Shown here: piece by piece, positions 33,806 to 41,827 of the stretch
Numbering within the stretch: position 1 is the first letter of the stretch
Layout of the letters: each line of letters opens with the position of its first letter
Assembly: GCF_003752025.1 (NCBI RefSeq)
Contig: NZ_RJKR01000008.1
Span: forward strand, 124,001-188,000
Direction: 5' to 3'
Origin: Curtobacterium sp. PhB115
GTDB taxonomy: Bacteria > Actinomycetota > Actinomycetes > Actinomycetales > Microbacteriaceae
DNA length: 64,000 nucleotides
Translations under genes and position numbers: made by a program
The notes under the pieces: model-generated
Told to the model about the DNA's origin: nothing
What the model saw: only the letters and a program-made list of their open reading frames with translations
Database searches by the model: none

Positions 33806-34276
33806 TCACGCACCGCCGTCCGAGGCGGGGCGACGATCGTGGAAGACGATGACGGGGCAGGTGGCGTACTGCACGCACGCCGTGCTGACCGAGCCGAGCA
33901 GCATGCCGCGGAACCCGCCTCGGCCGCGGCTCCCGACGACCAGCAGCTCCGCGTGCTCGGCCGCGGCGACGAGCACCTCGGCCGCAGGACCGTGCACCGC
34001 ACTGACGGCGACCGACCGCGCGCCGTCGACGGACCGGACGGGACCGTCCGCGACGACGGCGAGGGCCTCGCGGCCGATCTCCTCGGCGTCCTGCTCCGGG
34101 GACCATCCCGTGTGCGTCGACGGATGACTGCCCCACGACGTCGGCCATCGCCAGGCGACGACGACCTGCACGGTGCTGTCGAGCCGGTCGGCCAGGTCGA
34201 GTGTCCATCGGAGCGCCGCGATGGACTCCTCCGATCCGTCGAACCCGACGACGATGCCGGTGGTCGTTTCGTCCAT
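33806..34276 (-). CDS. Universal stress protein (UspA family)
   Basis: Single UspA domain of 156 residues. It begins IVVGFDGSEESIAALRW and carries the ATP-binding G-x2-G-x9-G-S motif (VVGSRGRGGFRGMLLGSVS, about 114-132), so it is of the nucleotide-binding class, ending in the usual CPVIVFHDR strand. GGAG lies before the ATG at 34276. Second gene of the five-gene stress operon, 30 bp after the HdeD-like gene. Confidence 0.92.
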   Translation of the reverse strand: MDETTTGIVVGFDGSEESIAALRWTLDLADRLDSTVQVVVAWRWPTSWGSHPSTHTGWSPEQDAEEIGREALAVVADGPVRSVDGARSVAVSAVHGPAAEVLVAAAEHAELLVVGSRGRGGFRGMLLGSVSTACVQYATCPVIVFHDRRPASDGGA

Positions 34277-34306
34277 GAGTGGCGTCTCCGTCCTGCCCCG
34301 ACCGGC

Positions 34307-34864
34307 TCAGTCCGCCGCTTCGCCGGAGCGTCCGATGCCGATCGCGATCACGATCTGCACGATGCCGAACACGATGAGCACGCCGGCGACCGCGGCGACC
34401 GCGAGCGCTGCGCCGAGTGCCGGCAGGTTGATGACGAGGATGCCGCTGAGGATGCTGAGCACCGCGGCCCCGATCGTCAGGGCTCGATGCGCCGGTGTCG
34501 GCGCGTAGAGCAACGCGATGCCCTCGACCAGCCAGGCGAAGCCGATGAGCAGTGCCACCCACCGGACACCGATCGGCGGGTGGACGATCGCGACGAACCC
34601 GCCGATCACCACGAGGATCCCGAGCACGATCAGCCCGATGCGTCGCCCGGTGCCCGTCCCGCGCACGAAGGCCCGGCCGACCATCGACATGCCGGACACG
34701 AGCAGGTAGACGCCGAACACCCACGCCACGGCGAAGAGCGTGGCGTGCGGCAGCACGAGGGCGGCCACCCCGGCCAGGACGGCGACCACGCCCACGATGA
34801 GCAGCGGTGTCCGGAGGCGCCGCCCCACGTCGGAGGCGCGCTCGGTCTCGTTGTCCAGCGCCAT
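34307..34864 (-). CDS. HdeD-family (DUF308) membrane protein
   Basis: Six-helix membrane protein of 185 residues, the usual size. Duplicated DUF308 pairs of helices are visible (LLIVGVVAVLAGVAALVLP, IGLIVLGILVVIGGFVAIVHP, AAVLSILSGILVINLP). E. coli HdeD gives acid resistance at high cell density; the biochemical role is not known. First gene of the leftward operon, with GGAAGGG before the ATG. The 100 bp upstream, after the marR stop, must hold the operon promoter; no clear -10/-35 pair was seen. Confidence 0.88.
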   Translation of the reverse strand: MALDNETERASDVGRRLRTPLLIVGVVAVLAGVAALVLPHATLFAVAWVFGVYLLVSGMSMVGRAFVRGTGTGRRIGLIVLGILVVIGGFVAIVHPPIGVRWVALLIGFAWLVEGIALLYAPTPAHRALTIGAAVLSILSGILVINLPALGAALAVAAVAGVLIVFGIVQIVIAIGIGRSGEAAD

Positions 34865-34964
34865 GCCCGTCCGCCCTTCCCTGAGAGGATCTGGAACTCG
34901 TTGCGCTTTCTGGCTCAGGCGTACACCTCGAACCATGCTCATGTCCAGCACCCATGCGGACGCA

Positions 34965-35411
34965 TCAGCCGTCGCGGAGTGCTCCGACCATGCTCCGCAG
35001 GATCCGGCGGGCCTCCACCTGCTGGTCCTCGGACAGGCCGCCGAGCATCCGCTGCTCGACGGAGCGGACCGCTGCGCTCGCCCGGGCGAGGCTCCGTCGA
35101 CCGCTCGCGGTGAGCTGCGTCGGCAGCACCTTGCCGACCGGCGCCTCGGTCGCACGCGTCACGAACCCGTCGCGCTCGAGGGCCTGCAGCAGGACGTTCA
35201 TCGACTGCCGGGTGACGAAGGTCCCGCGCGCCAGCTCGGAGTTGGACAGACCGGGGCGCTGCGCGAGGAGTTCCAGGCACGAGTAGTGCGTCATGGTCAT
35301 CCCGAGGGGTCGCAGCACCGCTTCCATCGCGGCACGGAGGGCGCTCGAGGCCTCCTTCAGCAGGTAGCCGAGCGAGGTCTCCAGGTCGATGCCGTCGCCG
35401 TCTTGACTCAT
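34965..35411 (-). CDS. MarR-family transcriptional regulator
   Basis: Winged-helix regulator of 148 residues: dimerisation helices at both ends and the HTH SNSELARGTFVTRQSMNVLL (about 58-77) followed by the wing VGKVLPTQLTASGR. The ATG at 35411 is chosen because it overlaps a perfect palindrome and gives the family length; longer forms would start inside the operators. Two 16-bp palindromes of the same form in the divergent gap suggest it represses itself and the VOC gene. Confidence 0.9.
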   Translation of the reverse strand: MSQDGDGIDLETSLGYLLKEASSALRAAMEAVLRPLGMTMTHYSCLELLAQRPGLSNSELARGTFVTRQSMNVLLQALERDGFVTRATEAPVGKVLPTQLTASGRRSLARASAAVRSVEQRMLGGLSEDQQVEARRILRSMVGALRDG

Positions 35412-35426
35412 GTCAGTAGTCTGACA
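35411..35426. promoter_or_regulatory. MarR operator 1
   Basis: TGTCAGTAGTCTGACA, a palindrome of TGTCAG-4-CTGACA form overlapping the marR ATG. Confidence 0.7.
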
Positions 35427-35438
35427 TAGATTGCTCGG

Positions 35439-35454
35439 TGTCAGAAGACTGACA
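35439..35454. promoter_or_regulatory. MarR operator 2
   Basis: TGTCAGAAGACTGACA, the same form as operator 1, 28 bp away centre to centre and 19 bp before the VOC gene ATG. Confidence 0.7.
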
Positions 35455-35473
35455 CGCATCGAAGGAGCACCAC

Positions 35474-35842
35474 ATGCCCGTCACCGGCCCCGACTTCATC
35501 TCCCTGCAGGCTCGCGACCTCGCCGCGTCCCAGGCGTTCTACGAGCAGTACCTCGGCCTCGTCCGCTCGCAGGCCGGCCCGCCGCACGCCGTCGTCTTCG
35601 AGACCACCCCGATCACGTTCGCCCTGCGGGACGTCGTACCGGGCACGGACCTGGACTCCGTGTCGCAGCCCGGCATCGGTGCAGCGATCTGGCTGCACGC
35701 CACCGACGTGCAGGCGATCCACGACGCGCTCCTCGACGACGGACACACGATCGTGGCTGCCCCGATCGACGGCCCGTTCGGTCGCACGTTCACGTTCGCC
35801 GACCCCGACGGCTACCAGGTCACGCTCCACGACCGCGCCTGA
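35474..35842 (+). CDS. VOC (glyoxalase/bleomycin-resistance fold) protein
   Basis: Small metal-dependent-fold protein of 122 residues with paired beta-alpha-beta-beta-beta modules (DFISLQARDLAASQAFYEQY, then GAAIWLHATDVQAIHDALLD and a terminal FGRTFTFADPDGYQVTLHD). The family includes glyoxalases, dioxygenases and antibiotic-binding proteins; the substrate cannot be read from sequence. AAGGAG precedes the ATG. Control by the divergent MarR regulator through two operators suggests a role in handling a toxic or signal compound. Confidence 0.87.
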   Translation: MPVTGPDFISLQARDLAASQAFYEQYLGLVRSQAGPPHAVVFETTPITFALRDVVPGTDLDSVSQPGIGAAIWLHATDVQAIHDALLDDGHTIVAAPIDGPFGRTFTFADPDGYQVTLHDRA

Positions 35843-35912
35843 GCCGCACCGTCGTCACCCACGCGGCCCGTCACGCTTCGTCACGGGACGTGCCGGGCGC
35901 GGGCACCCCACG

Positions 35913-35918
35913 TAGCGT
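35913..35918 (+). promoter_or_regulatory. Leaderless -10 element of monooxygenase gene
   Basis: TAGCGT ends 8 nt before the GTG at 35927. Confidence 0.45.
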
Positions 35919-35926
35919 CGCGGAGC

Positions 35927-37330
35927 GTGACCACGAGCAGCGAGCCCCGGCAGATCCGCTTCAACGCGTTCGACATGAACTGCGTCGCGCACCAGTCCTC
36001 CGGGCTGTGGCGGCACCCGCGCGACCGGTCGCGGAGCTACCGCGACCTGAGCTACTGGACGGACCTGGCGAAGACGCTCGAGGGCGGTGCGTTCGACGGC
36101 ATCTTCATCGCCGACGTCCTCGGCACCTACGACGTGTACGGCGGATCGGACGAGGCAGCGCTCCGCACCGGTTCGCAGGTCCCCGTGAACGACCCGATCC
36201 TGCTCGTGTCCGCGATGGCGTCGGTCACCGAGCACCTCGGCTTCGGCATCACCGCGGGCACCGCCTACGAGCACCCGTACCCGTTCGCGCGCCGCGTCTC
36301 GACGCTCGACCACCTGACGAAGGGCCGCGTCGGCTGGAACGTCGTCACCGGCTACCTGCCGAGTGCGGCGCGGAACATGGGCCAGACCGACCAGCTGTCC
36401 CACGACGACCGGTACGACGTGGCCGACGAGTACCTCGAGGTCCTCTACAAGCTGTGGGAGGGCTCGTGGGAGGACGACGCCGTCGTCGAGGACCGCGCGT
36501 CCGGCGTCTTCACCGACCCGGCGAAGGTGCACCCGATCGAGCACCACGGCAAGCACTTCGACGTGCCGGGCATCCACCTGTCCGAGCCGTCGGTGCAGCG
36601 CACGCCCGTCATCTACCAGGCGGGTGCGTCACCGCGCGGCATCCGCTTCGCAGCGGAGAACGCCGAGGCGGTCTTCGTGGGTGCACCGACGCTCGAGCAG
36701 CTCGCGTCGACCGTCGCGAAGGTCCGTGACGCCCTGGAGGCAGCTGGTCGCGACCGGTACGCCGCTCGCGTCTACACACTGCTCACCGTGATCACGGACG
36801 CCACCGACGAGCTGGCGCAGGCGAAGTACGAGGACTACCTGTCCTACGCGTCCGAGCTCGGCGCGCTCGTGCTCAACTCCGGCTGGATGGGCGTCGACCT
36901 GTCGCAGTGGGACCTCGACGAGCCGCTCGGTGACGTCGAGTCGAACGCGATCCAGTCGGCGGCGGCGAACATCTCAGCCGCGACGGGGGAGGACGGTTCG
37001 GCGTGGACCATCCGCGACCTGGCCCGGCACACGGCGATCGGCGGCCTCGGTCCGGTGGCGGTCGGTGGGGGAGCGACCATCGCCGACCGGCTGCAGGAGA
37101 TCCAGGAACGGACCGACGTCGACGGGTTCAACCTGGCGTACGCAGTGACCCCGGGCACCTGGGAGGACGTCATCGAGTTCGTGGTCCCCGAACTCCGTGC
37201 CCGTGGTGCGTACCCGTCGGCGTACACGCCGGGGTCGCTGCGCCAGAAGTTGCACGGCCGGGGCGACCGCCTGCCCGACGAGCACCGCGGCGCCTCGTAC
37301 CGGATCGGCAGCGACGCGGTCGTAGGCTGA
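35927..37330 (+). CDS. FMN-dependent monooxygenase, NtaA/SnaA/DszA family, DmoA-like
   Basis: Luciferase-like flavin monooxygenase of 467 residues. Long blocks (FDMNCVAHQSSGLWRHP, IFIADVLGTYDVYGG, QVPVNDP, HLTKGRVGWNVVTGYLPSAA, ADEYLEVLYKLWEGSWEDDA, VIYQAGASPRGIRFAAENAE) follow the large subunit of dimethyl-sulfide monooxygenase as I remember it, more closely than nitrilotriacetate monooxygenase. Dimethyl sulfide or another small organosulfur or amine compound is therefore a reasonable but unproven substrate. It needs reduced FMN from a separate reductase, which is not adjacent. A GNAT gene starts 4 bp after its stop. Confidence 0.88.
   Translation: MTTSSEPRQIRFNAFDMNCVAHQSSGLWRHPRDRSRSYRDLSYWTDLAKTLEGGAFDGIFIADVLGTYDVYGGSDEAALRTGSQVPVNDPILLVSAMASVTEHLGFGITAGTAYEHPYPFARRVSTLDHLTKGRVGWNVVTGYLPSAARNMGQTDQLSHDDRYDVADEYLEVLYKLWEGSWEDDAVVEDRASGVFTDPAKVHPIEHHGKHFDVPGIHLSEPSVQRTPVIYQAGASPRGIRFAAENAEAVFVGAPTLEQLASTVAKVRDALEAAGRDRYAARVYTLLTVITDATDELAQAKYEDYLSYASELGALVLNSGWMGVDLSQWDLDEPLGDVESNAIQSAAANISAATGEDGSAWTIRDLARHTAIGGLGPVAVGGGATIADRLQEIQERTDVDGFNLAYAVTPGTWEDVIEFVVPELRARGAYPSAYTPGSLRQKLHGRGDRLPDEHRGASYRIGSDAVVG
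37323..37328 (+). promoter_or_regulatory. Leaderless -10-like element of GNAT gene
   Basis: TAGGCT overlaps the monooxygenase stop region and ends 6 nt before the GTG at 37335. The gene could equally be cotranscribed. Confidence 0.35.
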
Positions 37331-37334
37331 TCGG

Positions 37335-37832
37335 GTGATCGAGTCGTCCGTGGTCGTGCGCCCTGCCGCCCCGGACGGGTCCGAGGCCGAGCCCTGCATC
37401 GACCTGTGGGCGGCGGCCGTCGCGGCGCGGGACGGCGTCGACGAGGACCCGGCGGTCCGAGCGCGCGCACGGACCAAGTTCGCCGCGCCGCACGTGGCGT
37501 GGCTCGTGGTGCCGGCCGACGACGGATCGATCGACGGGTTCGTGCTCGTCACCGCGCCGGGTTCTGGCCGACCGTCGGACCCCGCCGATGCCGCGTACCT
37601 GTCGATGCTCGCGGTGCGACCGGGGGTCGAGGCCCGTGGTGTCGGCCGGTCCCTGCTCGCCGAGGCCGTGCACGACGCGCGTGCCGCCGGACACGGGCGG
37701 GTGGTGCTGCACGTGCTCGGGGACAACGCCCGCGCGGTGCGGCTGTACGAGGCCGGCGGGTTCGTGCCGACGGGTGACGAGTTCGCGCACGCCCTGAGCG
37801 GGGTGCGGACGCGGGTGTACGTCACGGCCTGA
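37335..37832 (+). CDS. GNAT-family N-acetyltransferase
   Basis: Acetyl-CoA-dependent acyltransferase of 165 residues. The core AYLSMLAVRPGVEARGVGRSLL (about 90-111) contains the acetyl-CoA P-loop R-G-V-G-R and is followed by HVLGDNARAVRLYEAGGFVP, the usual C-terminal strand. The acceptor is unknown. It starts 4 bp after the monooxygenase gene, with only a weak ribosome site, so coupling or a leaderless message are both possible. Confidence 0.87.
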   Translation: MIESSVVVRPAAPDGSEAEPCIDLWAAAVAARDGVDEDPAVRARARTKFAAPHVAWLVVPADDGSIDGFVLVTAPGSGRPSDPADAAYLSMLAVRPGVEARGVGRSLLAEAVHDARAAGHGRVVLHVLGDNARAVRLYEAGGFVPTGDEFAHALSGVRTRVYVTA

Positions 37833-37893
37833 CGAGCCGGAGGGTGACGGGGCGGTCCGGAACGAGCGTTTCAGGACCGGGGTCGTGACACAC

Positions 37894-37940
37894 GACCGTT
37901 ACACGAGGGAAACGGTGGGGGCGAAGTGGCTCCCTAGCTT
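37894..37940 (+). promoter_or_regulatory. Regulatory region of the allantoin operon
   Basis: GACCGTTACA at 37894-37903 shares the core GAYCGTTACA with a reverse-oriented copy at 41780-41789 upstream of pucG. A TAGCTT -10-like hexamer lies at 37935-37940, giving a leader of about 40 nt to the TTG start. Candidate binding site for the RpiR-type regulator of this cluster. Confidence 0.35.
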
Positions 37941-37988
37941 CGTGGACAAGCAAGCACCGCCCCGCTTCCCACTCCCTCGGAGGACGCA

Positions 37989-39545
37989 TTGGCTCTCGAA
38001 ACCGCGACACCCGTCGCAGCGCCCCACGCCCCCACCGCCGCCGCACCCGCAGGTGCCGGCGTCGTCAAGCCCGGGTACGACCCGGCGCTCACGAACGAGG
38101 ACCTCGCCCCGCTGCGCAAGCAGAGCTGGACGAGCTACAACTTCTTCGCGTTCTGGATGTCCGACGTGCACTCGGTCGGCGGCTACGTCACGGCCGGGTC
38201 GCTCTTCGCCCTCGGCATCGCGAGCTGGCAGGTGCTCATCGCCCTGGTGGTCGGCATCCTCATCGTGCAGGTCTTCGCGAACCTCGTCGCCAAGCCGTCG
38301 CAGCGCACCGGCGTGCCGTACCCGGTGATCAACCGTGCCGTCTTCGGGGTCCTCGGCGCGAACGTCCCGGCGATCATCCGTGGCCTCATCGCGATGGCCT
38401 GGTACGGCGTGCAGACCTTCCTGGCGGCGCAGTCGCTCAACATCATCTTCCTGAAGTTCATCCCCGCCAGCGCGGGCCTGCTCGACCACTCGTTCCTCGG
38501 ACTGTCGGCGCTCGGCTGGATCTCCTACGCGATCCTCTGGGTGGCGCAGGGCGCGCTGTTCTGGATGGGGATGGAGGCGATCAAGAAGTTCATCGACTGG
38601 GCGGGTCCGGCGGTGTACGTGGTGATGATCGCGCTCGCGATCTACCTCGTCAGCCAGGCCGGCATCGGGAACATCTCGTTCACCCTGTCGGCGGGGGAGC
38701 CCCTGTCCTTCGGGGCCTCGATCCCGGTCATGCTCTCCGCGATCGCCCTGGTCGTGAGCTACTTCTCCGGTCCGATGCTCAACTTCGGTGACTTCTCCCG
38801 CTACGGCAAGTCGTTCCAGGCGGTGAAGCGCGGCAACTTCTGGGGCCTGCCGATCAACTTCCTGTTCTTCTCCGTGCTCACGGTGCTCTGCGCCAGCGCG
38901 ACGGTGCCGGTGTTCGGCAAGCTCATCACCGACCCGATCGAGACGGTGCAGGCGATCGGCGCTCCGTTCGCGATCCTGCTCGGCGGTCTGACCTTCGTCA
39001 CGGCGACCGTCGGCATCAACATCGTCGCGAACTTCATCAGCCCCGCGTTCGACTTCTCGAACGTCGCGCCGCGGAAGATCTCGTGGCGGGCGGGCGGCAT
39101 GATCGCCGCGGTCGGCTCCGTGCTCCTCACCCCGTGGAACTGGTACGGCAACGACCAGGCGATCCTGTACACGCTCGGCGTGCTCGGGGCGCTCATCGGC
39201 CCGCTGTTCGGCATCCTGATCGCCGGCTACTACATCGTCGGGAAGCAGCGCGTCGCCATCGACGACATGTACTCGAAGAGCCCCACGGCCCGCTACTGGT
39301 ACCGCGGCGGCTTCAACCCGAACGCGATCTGGACCCTCGTGGTCACGGGTGCGATCTCGGTCGCGAGCGCCGTCCTGCCGCCGGCCCTCGGTGTGCTGCC
39401 CTGGCTGAGCAGCTACAGCTGGTTCATCGGCTGCGGCCTCGGGCTCGTGGTCTTCTGGGCCCTCGAGCGGGCACGGCCGAGCATGCCGGTGCTCGACGCG
39501 GCCGACCCCACGGTGAACGACGGCGCCGCCGTCGGACGAGCCTGA
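37989..39545 (+). CDS. NCS1-family nucleobase/allantoin/hydantoin permease
   Basis: Sodium- or proton-coupled transporter of 518 residues with 12 helices. The NCS1 start LRKQSWTSYNFFAFWMSDVHSV and the motifs SQRTGVPYPVINRAVFG, AWYGVQTFLAAQ and SGPMLNFGDFSRYGKS are characteristic. Sitting first in a racemase, allantoinase, allantoate amidohydrolase operon, it most likely imports allantoin. The start is an unusual TTG at 37989, fixed by CGGAGGA 5 nt upstream and the absence of another suitable codon. Confidence 0.92.
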   Translation: MALETATPVAAPHAPTAAAPAGAGVVKPGYDPALTNEDLAPLRKQSWTSYNFFAFWMSDVHSVGGYVTAGSLFALGIASWQVLIALVVGILIVQVFANLVAKPSQRTGVPYPVINRAVFGVLGANVPAIIRGLIAMAWYGVQTFLAAQSLNIIFLKFIPASAGLLDHSFLGLSALGWISYAILWVAQGALFWMGMEAIKKFIDWAGPAVYVVMIALAIYLVSQAGIGNISFTLSAGEPLSFGASIPVMLSAIALVVSYFSGPMLNFGDFSRYGKSFQAVKRGNFWGLPINFLFFSVLTVLCASATVPVFGKLITDPIETVQAIGAPFAILLGGLTFVTATVGINIVANFISPAFDFSNVAPRKISWRAGGMIAAVGSVLLTPWNWYGNDQAILYTLGVLGALIGPLFGILIAGYYIVGKQRVAIDDMYSKSPTARYWYRGGFNPNAIWTLVVTGAISVASAVLPPALGVLPWLSSYSWFIGCGLGLVVFWALERARPSMPVLDAADPTVNDGAAVGRA

Positions 39546-39592
39546 GACGCACACGCGACACCCGCGCCACCCGCACCACCGGAAGGACCCCG

Positions 39593-40357
39593 ATGCGCAT
39601 CCGCGTCGTCAACCCGAACACCACCGCGTCGATGACGCGCTCGATCGGCATCGCCGCAGCCGCGGTCGCCGGACCGGGGACGGTGGTCGAAGCGGTCAAC
39701 CCCACGATGGGCCCCGCCTCGATCGAGAGCCACTACGAAGAGGCACTCGCCGTCCCCGGTCTCCTCGAGCAGATCGCGCTCGGGGAACGTGACGGCGTGG
39801 ACGCGTACGTCGTCGCCTGCTTCGGGGACCCGGGCCTCGACGCCGCGCGGGAGCTCGCCACCGGACCCGTCATCGGGATCGCGGAGGCGGGCTTCCACGC
39901 GGCCGCGATGCTCGGACGGCGCTTCGGCGTCGTCACCACGCTGGCCCGGACCACCGGTCGGGCGCACGAGCTCGCCGAACGGTACGGCTTCGCACCCCTC
40001 GTCACCGAGGTCCGGGCGTGCGAGGTCGCGGTGCTCGAACTCGACGACCCCGCCTCGGGCGCGCGGCAGCTCGTGACCGACGAGTGCCGTGCGGTCATCG
40101 CCGGCGGAGCCGACGCCGTCGTGCTCGGCTGCGCCGGGATGGCGGACTTCTGCGCCGAGGTGTCCCGGGCGATCGGTGCGCCGGTCGTCGACGGCGTCGC
40201 CGCGGCGACGGTGCTCGCCGAGTCCCTCGTGCGGCTCGGGCTGACGACGGGCAAGCACGGCGAGTACGCCACCCCGCCGGCCAAGCCGATGTCGGGACTG
40301 CTGGCGGGGTTCGAACGCCACCCCGCTGTCGTCGCGACGGTCGGGGCGGGCGCGTGA
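39593..40357 (+). CDS. Asp/Glu/hydantoin racemase family (allantoin racemase)
   Basis: Cofactor-independent racemase of 254 residues with the two catalytic cysteines in VVACFGDPG (about 78) and VLGCAGMAD (about 182). The N-terminus RIRVVNPNTTASMT is typical of hydantoin/allantoin racemases. Together with the neighbouring S-specific allantoinase it would interconvert R- and S-allantoin so both are used. GGAAGGA precedes the ATG; the stop overlaps the next start (GTGA). Confidence 0.9.
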   Translation: MRIRVVNPNTTASMTRSIGIAAAAVAGPGTVVEAVNPTMGPASIESHYEEALAVPGLLEQIALGERDGVDAYVVACFGDPGLDAARELATGPVIGIAEAGFHAAAMLGRRFGVVTTLARTTGRAHELAERYGFAPLVTEVRACEVAVLELDDPASGARQLVTDECRAVIAGGADAVVLGCAGMADFCAEVSRAIGAPVVDGVAAATVLAESLVRLGLTTGKHGEYATPPAKPMSGLLAGFERHPAVVATVGAGA

Positions 40358-41784
40358 CGGGCCTCCCGGGCAGTGCCCCGGCCGATCTCGTGTTCCGCGC
40401 CCAGCGCGCCTGGGTGGACGGCGCCTTCCGACCGGCCGCGATCGTCGTGGTCGACGGTCGGATCACCGACGTCCTGCCCGTCGACGCGACCGTCGACGCC
40501 GTCGACGAGCGGACCGTGCCGGACGGGCAGGTCCTGCTGCCGGGCCTGGTCGACACGCACGTGCACGTCAACGAACCCGGCCGCACCGAGTGGGAGGGGT
40601 TCGCCTCCGCCACCCGGGCCGCCGCCCTCGGCGGGGTCACGACCATCATCGACATGCCGCTCAACTCGATCCCCGCGACGACCACGGTCGACGCGCTCGC
40701 CGTGAAGCGCGCGAGCGCCGAGGGACGGGTCGCCGTCGACGTCGGCTTCTGGGGCGGTGCCGTGCCGGACAACGCCGGTTCGCGTGGCGAGCTGCACGAC
40801 GCCGGCGTCTTCGGCTTCAAGTGCTTCACGGCACCGTCCGGCGTCGACGAGTTCCCGCACCTCGACGGCTCGCAGTTGCGCGAGGCGATCGAGGAGGTCG
40901 CCAGCCTCGACGCCCTGCTCATCGTGCACGCCGAGGACCCCGAGTACCTGGTCGGCCACGACGCGCTCGGCGGGCGGTACGAGGACTTCCTCGTCACCCG
41001 CCCGGTCGAGGCCGAACGGTCCGCGATCGCCCAGGTCATCGATGGTGCACGAGCCACCGGCGCACGCGTGCACATCCTGCACCTGTCCGACGCCGGAGCG
41101 ATCCCGATGATCCGTGCCGCGAAGGACGACGGCGTCCGGATCACCGTCGAGACGTGCCCGCACTACCTGTCGTTCGAGGCCGGCACGATCCCGGACGGTG
41201 CGACGGAGTACAAGTGCTGCCCGCCGATCCGCGACGACGACAACCGCGACGCGCTCTGGGCCGGGGTCCTCGACGGCACGATCGACATGGTCGTCTCGGA
41301 CCACTCGCCCTCCACCGCCGACCTCAAGGTCGACGACTGGGGGCTCGCGTGGGGCGGGATCGCCGGGCTGCAGGTCGGGTTCCGCGCGGTCTGGACCGAG
41401 GCGGTCCGGCGCGGGGTGGCGCTCGATCGCATCCTGCCGGCCTTCACGACCGGACCGGCGGCGCTCGCCGGCTTCACCGACCGCGGCGTGCTCGCGCCGG
41501 GCGCGCTGGCGCACTTCGCCGTCTTCGACCCGTCCGCCACGGCGGTCATCGACGTGGCCGGCCTCGCGCACCGCAACCCGGTCTCCGCGTTCGCCGGCCT
41601 GGAGGCCCGTGGCGGCGTCACCGAGACCTGGTTGCGCGGGCGGTCGGTCGCCTCTGCGGAGGACGGCGTGACGTCGGTCTCCGGGCAGCTGGTGACGCGG
41701 CCCGTGCTCGCGTCGGCGACGGCGTCGGCGTCTGCGTCTGCTCCTGCGTCTGCGTCTGCGTCCGCGACGGAAACACGTCTGTAA
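40354..41784 (+). CDS. allB: Allantoinase
   Basis: Hydrolyses (S)-allantoin to allantoate; 476 residues, amidohydrolase fold. Metal ligands are in DTHVHVNEPGRTEWEGF, the carboxylated lysine in GVFGFKCFTAPSG, histidines in IVHAEDPEY and HILHLSD, and the aspartate in VVSDHSPS. The EPGRTEWEG and DMPLN stretches are specific to allantoinase rather than dihydropyrimidinase. The GTG at 40354 overlaps the racemase stop. The last about 25 residues are a SATASASASA-type simple repeat that the catalytic domain does not need. Confidence 0.94.
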   Translation: MTGLPGSAPADLVFRAQRAWVDGAFRPAAIVVVDGRITDVLPVDATVDAVDERTVPDGQVLLPGLVDTHVHVNEPGRTEWEGFASATRAAALGGVTTIIDMPLNSIPATTTVDALAVKRASAEGRVAVDVGFWGGAVPDNAGSRGELHDAGVFGFKCFTAPSGVDEFPHLDGSQLREAIEEVASLDALLIVHAEDPEYLVGHDALGGRYEDFLVTRPVEAERSAIAQVIDGARATGARVHILHLSDAGAIPMIRAAKDDGVRITVETCPHYLSFEAGTIPDGATEYKCCPPIRDDDNRDALWAGVLDGTIDMVVSDHSPSTADLKVDDWGLAWGGIAGLQVGFRAVWTEAVRRGVALDRILPAFTTGPAALAGFTDRGVLAPGALAHFAVFDPSATAVIDVAGLAHRNPVSAFAGLEARGGVTETWLRGRSVASAEDGVTSVSGQLVTRPVLASATASASASAPASASASATETRL

Positions 41785-41802
41785 CGATCGTTCCGGTACG
41801 CT
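41780..41802 (+). promoter_or_regulatory. Possible internal promoter/operator before pucG
   Basis: TGTAACGATC (41780-41789) is the reverse of the GAYCGTTACA core found before the permease gene; a TACGCT hexamer follows at 41797-41802. It overlaps the allB stop. Confidence 0.3.
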
Positions 41803-41827
41803 CGTCACCGGAACGGAAGGATCAACC

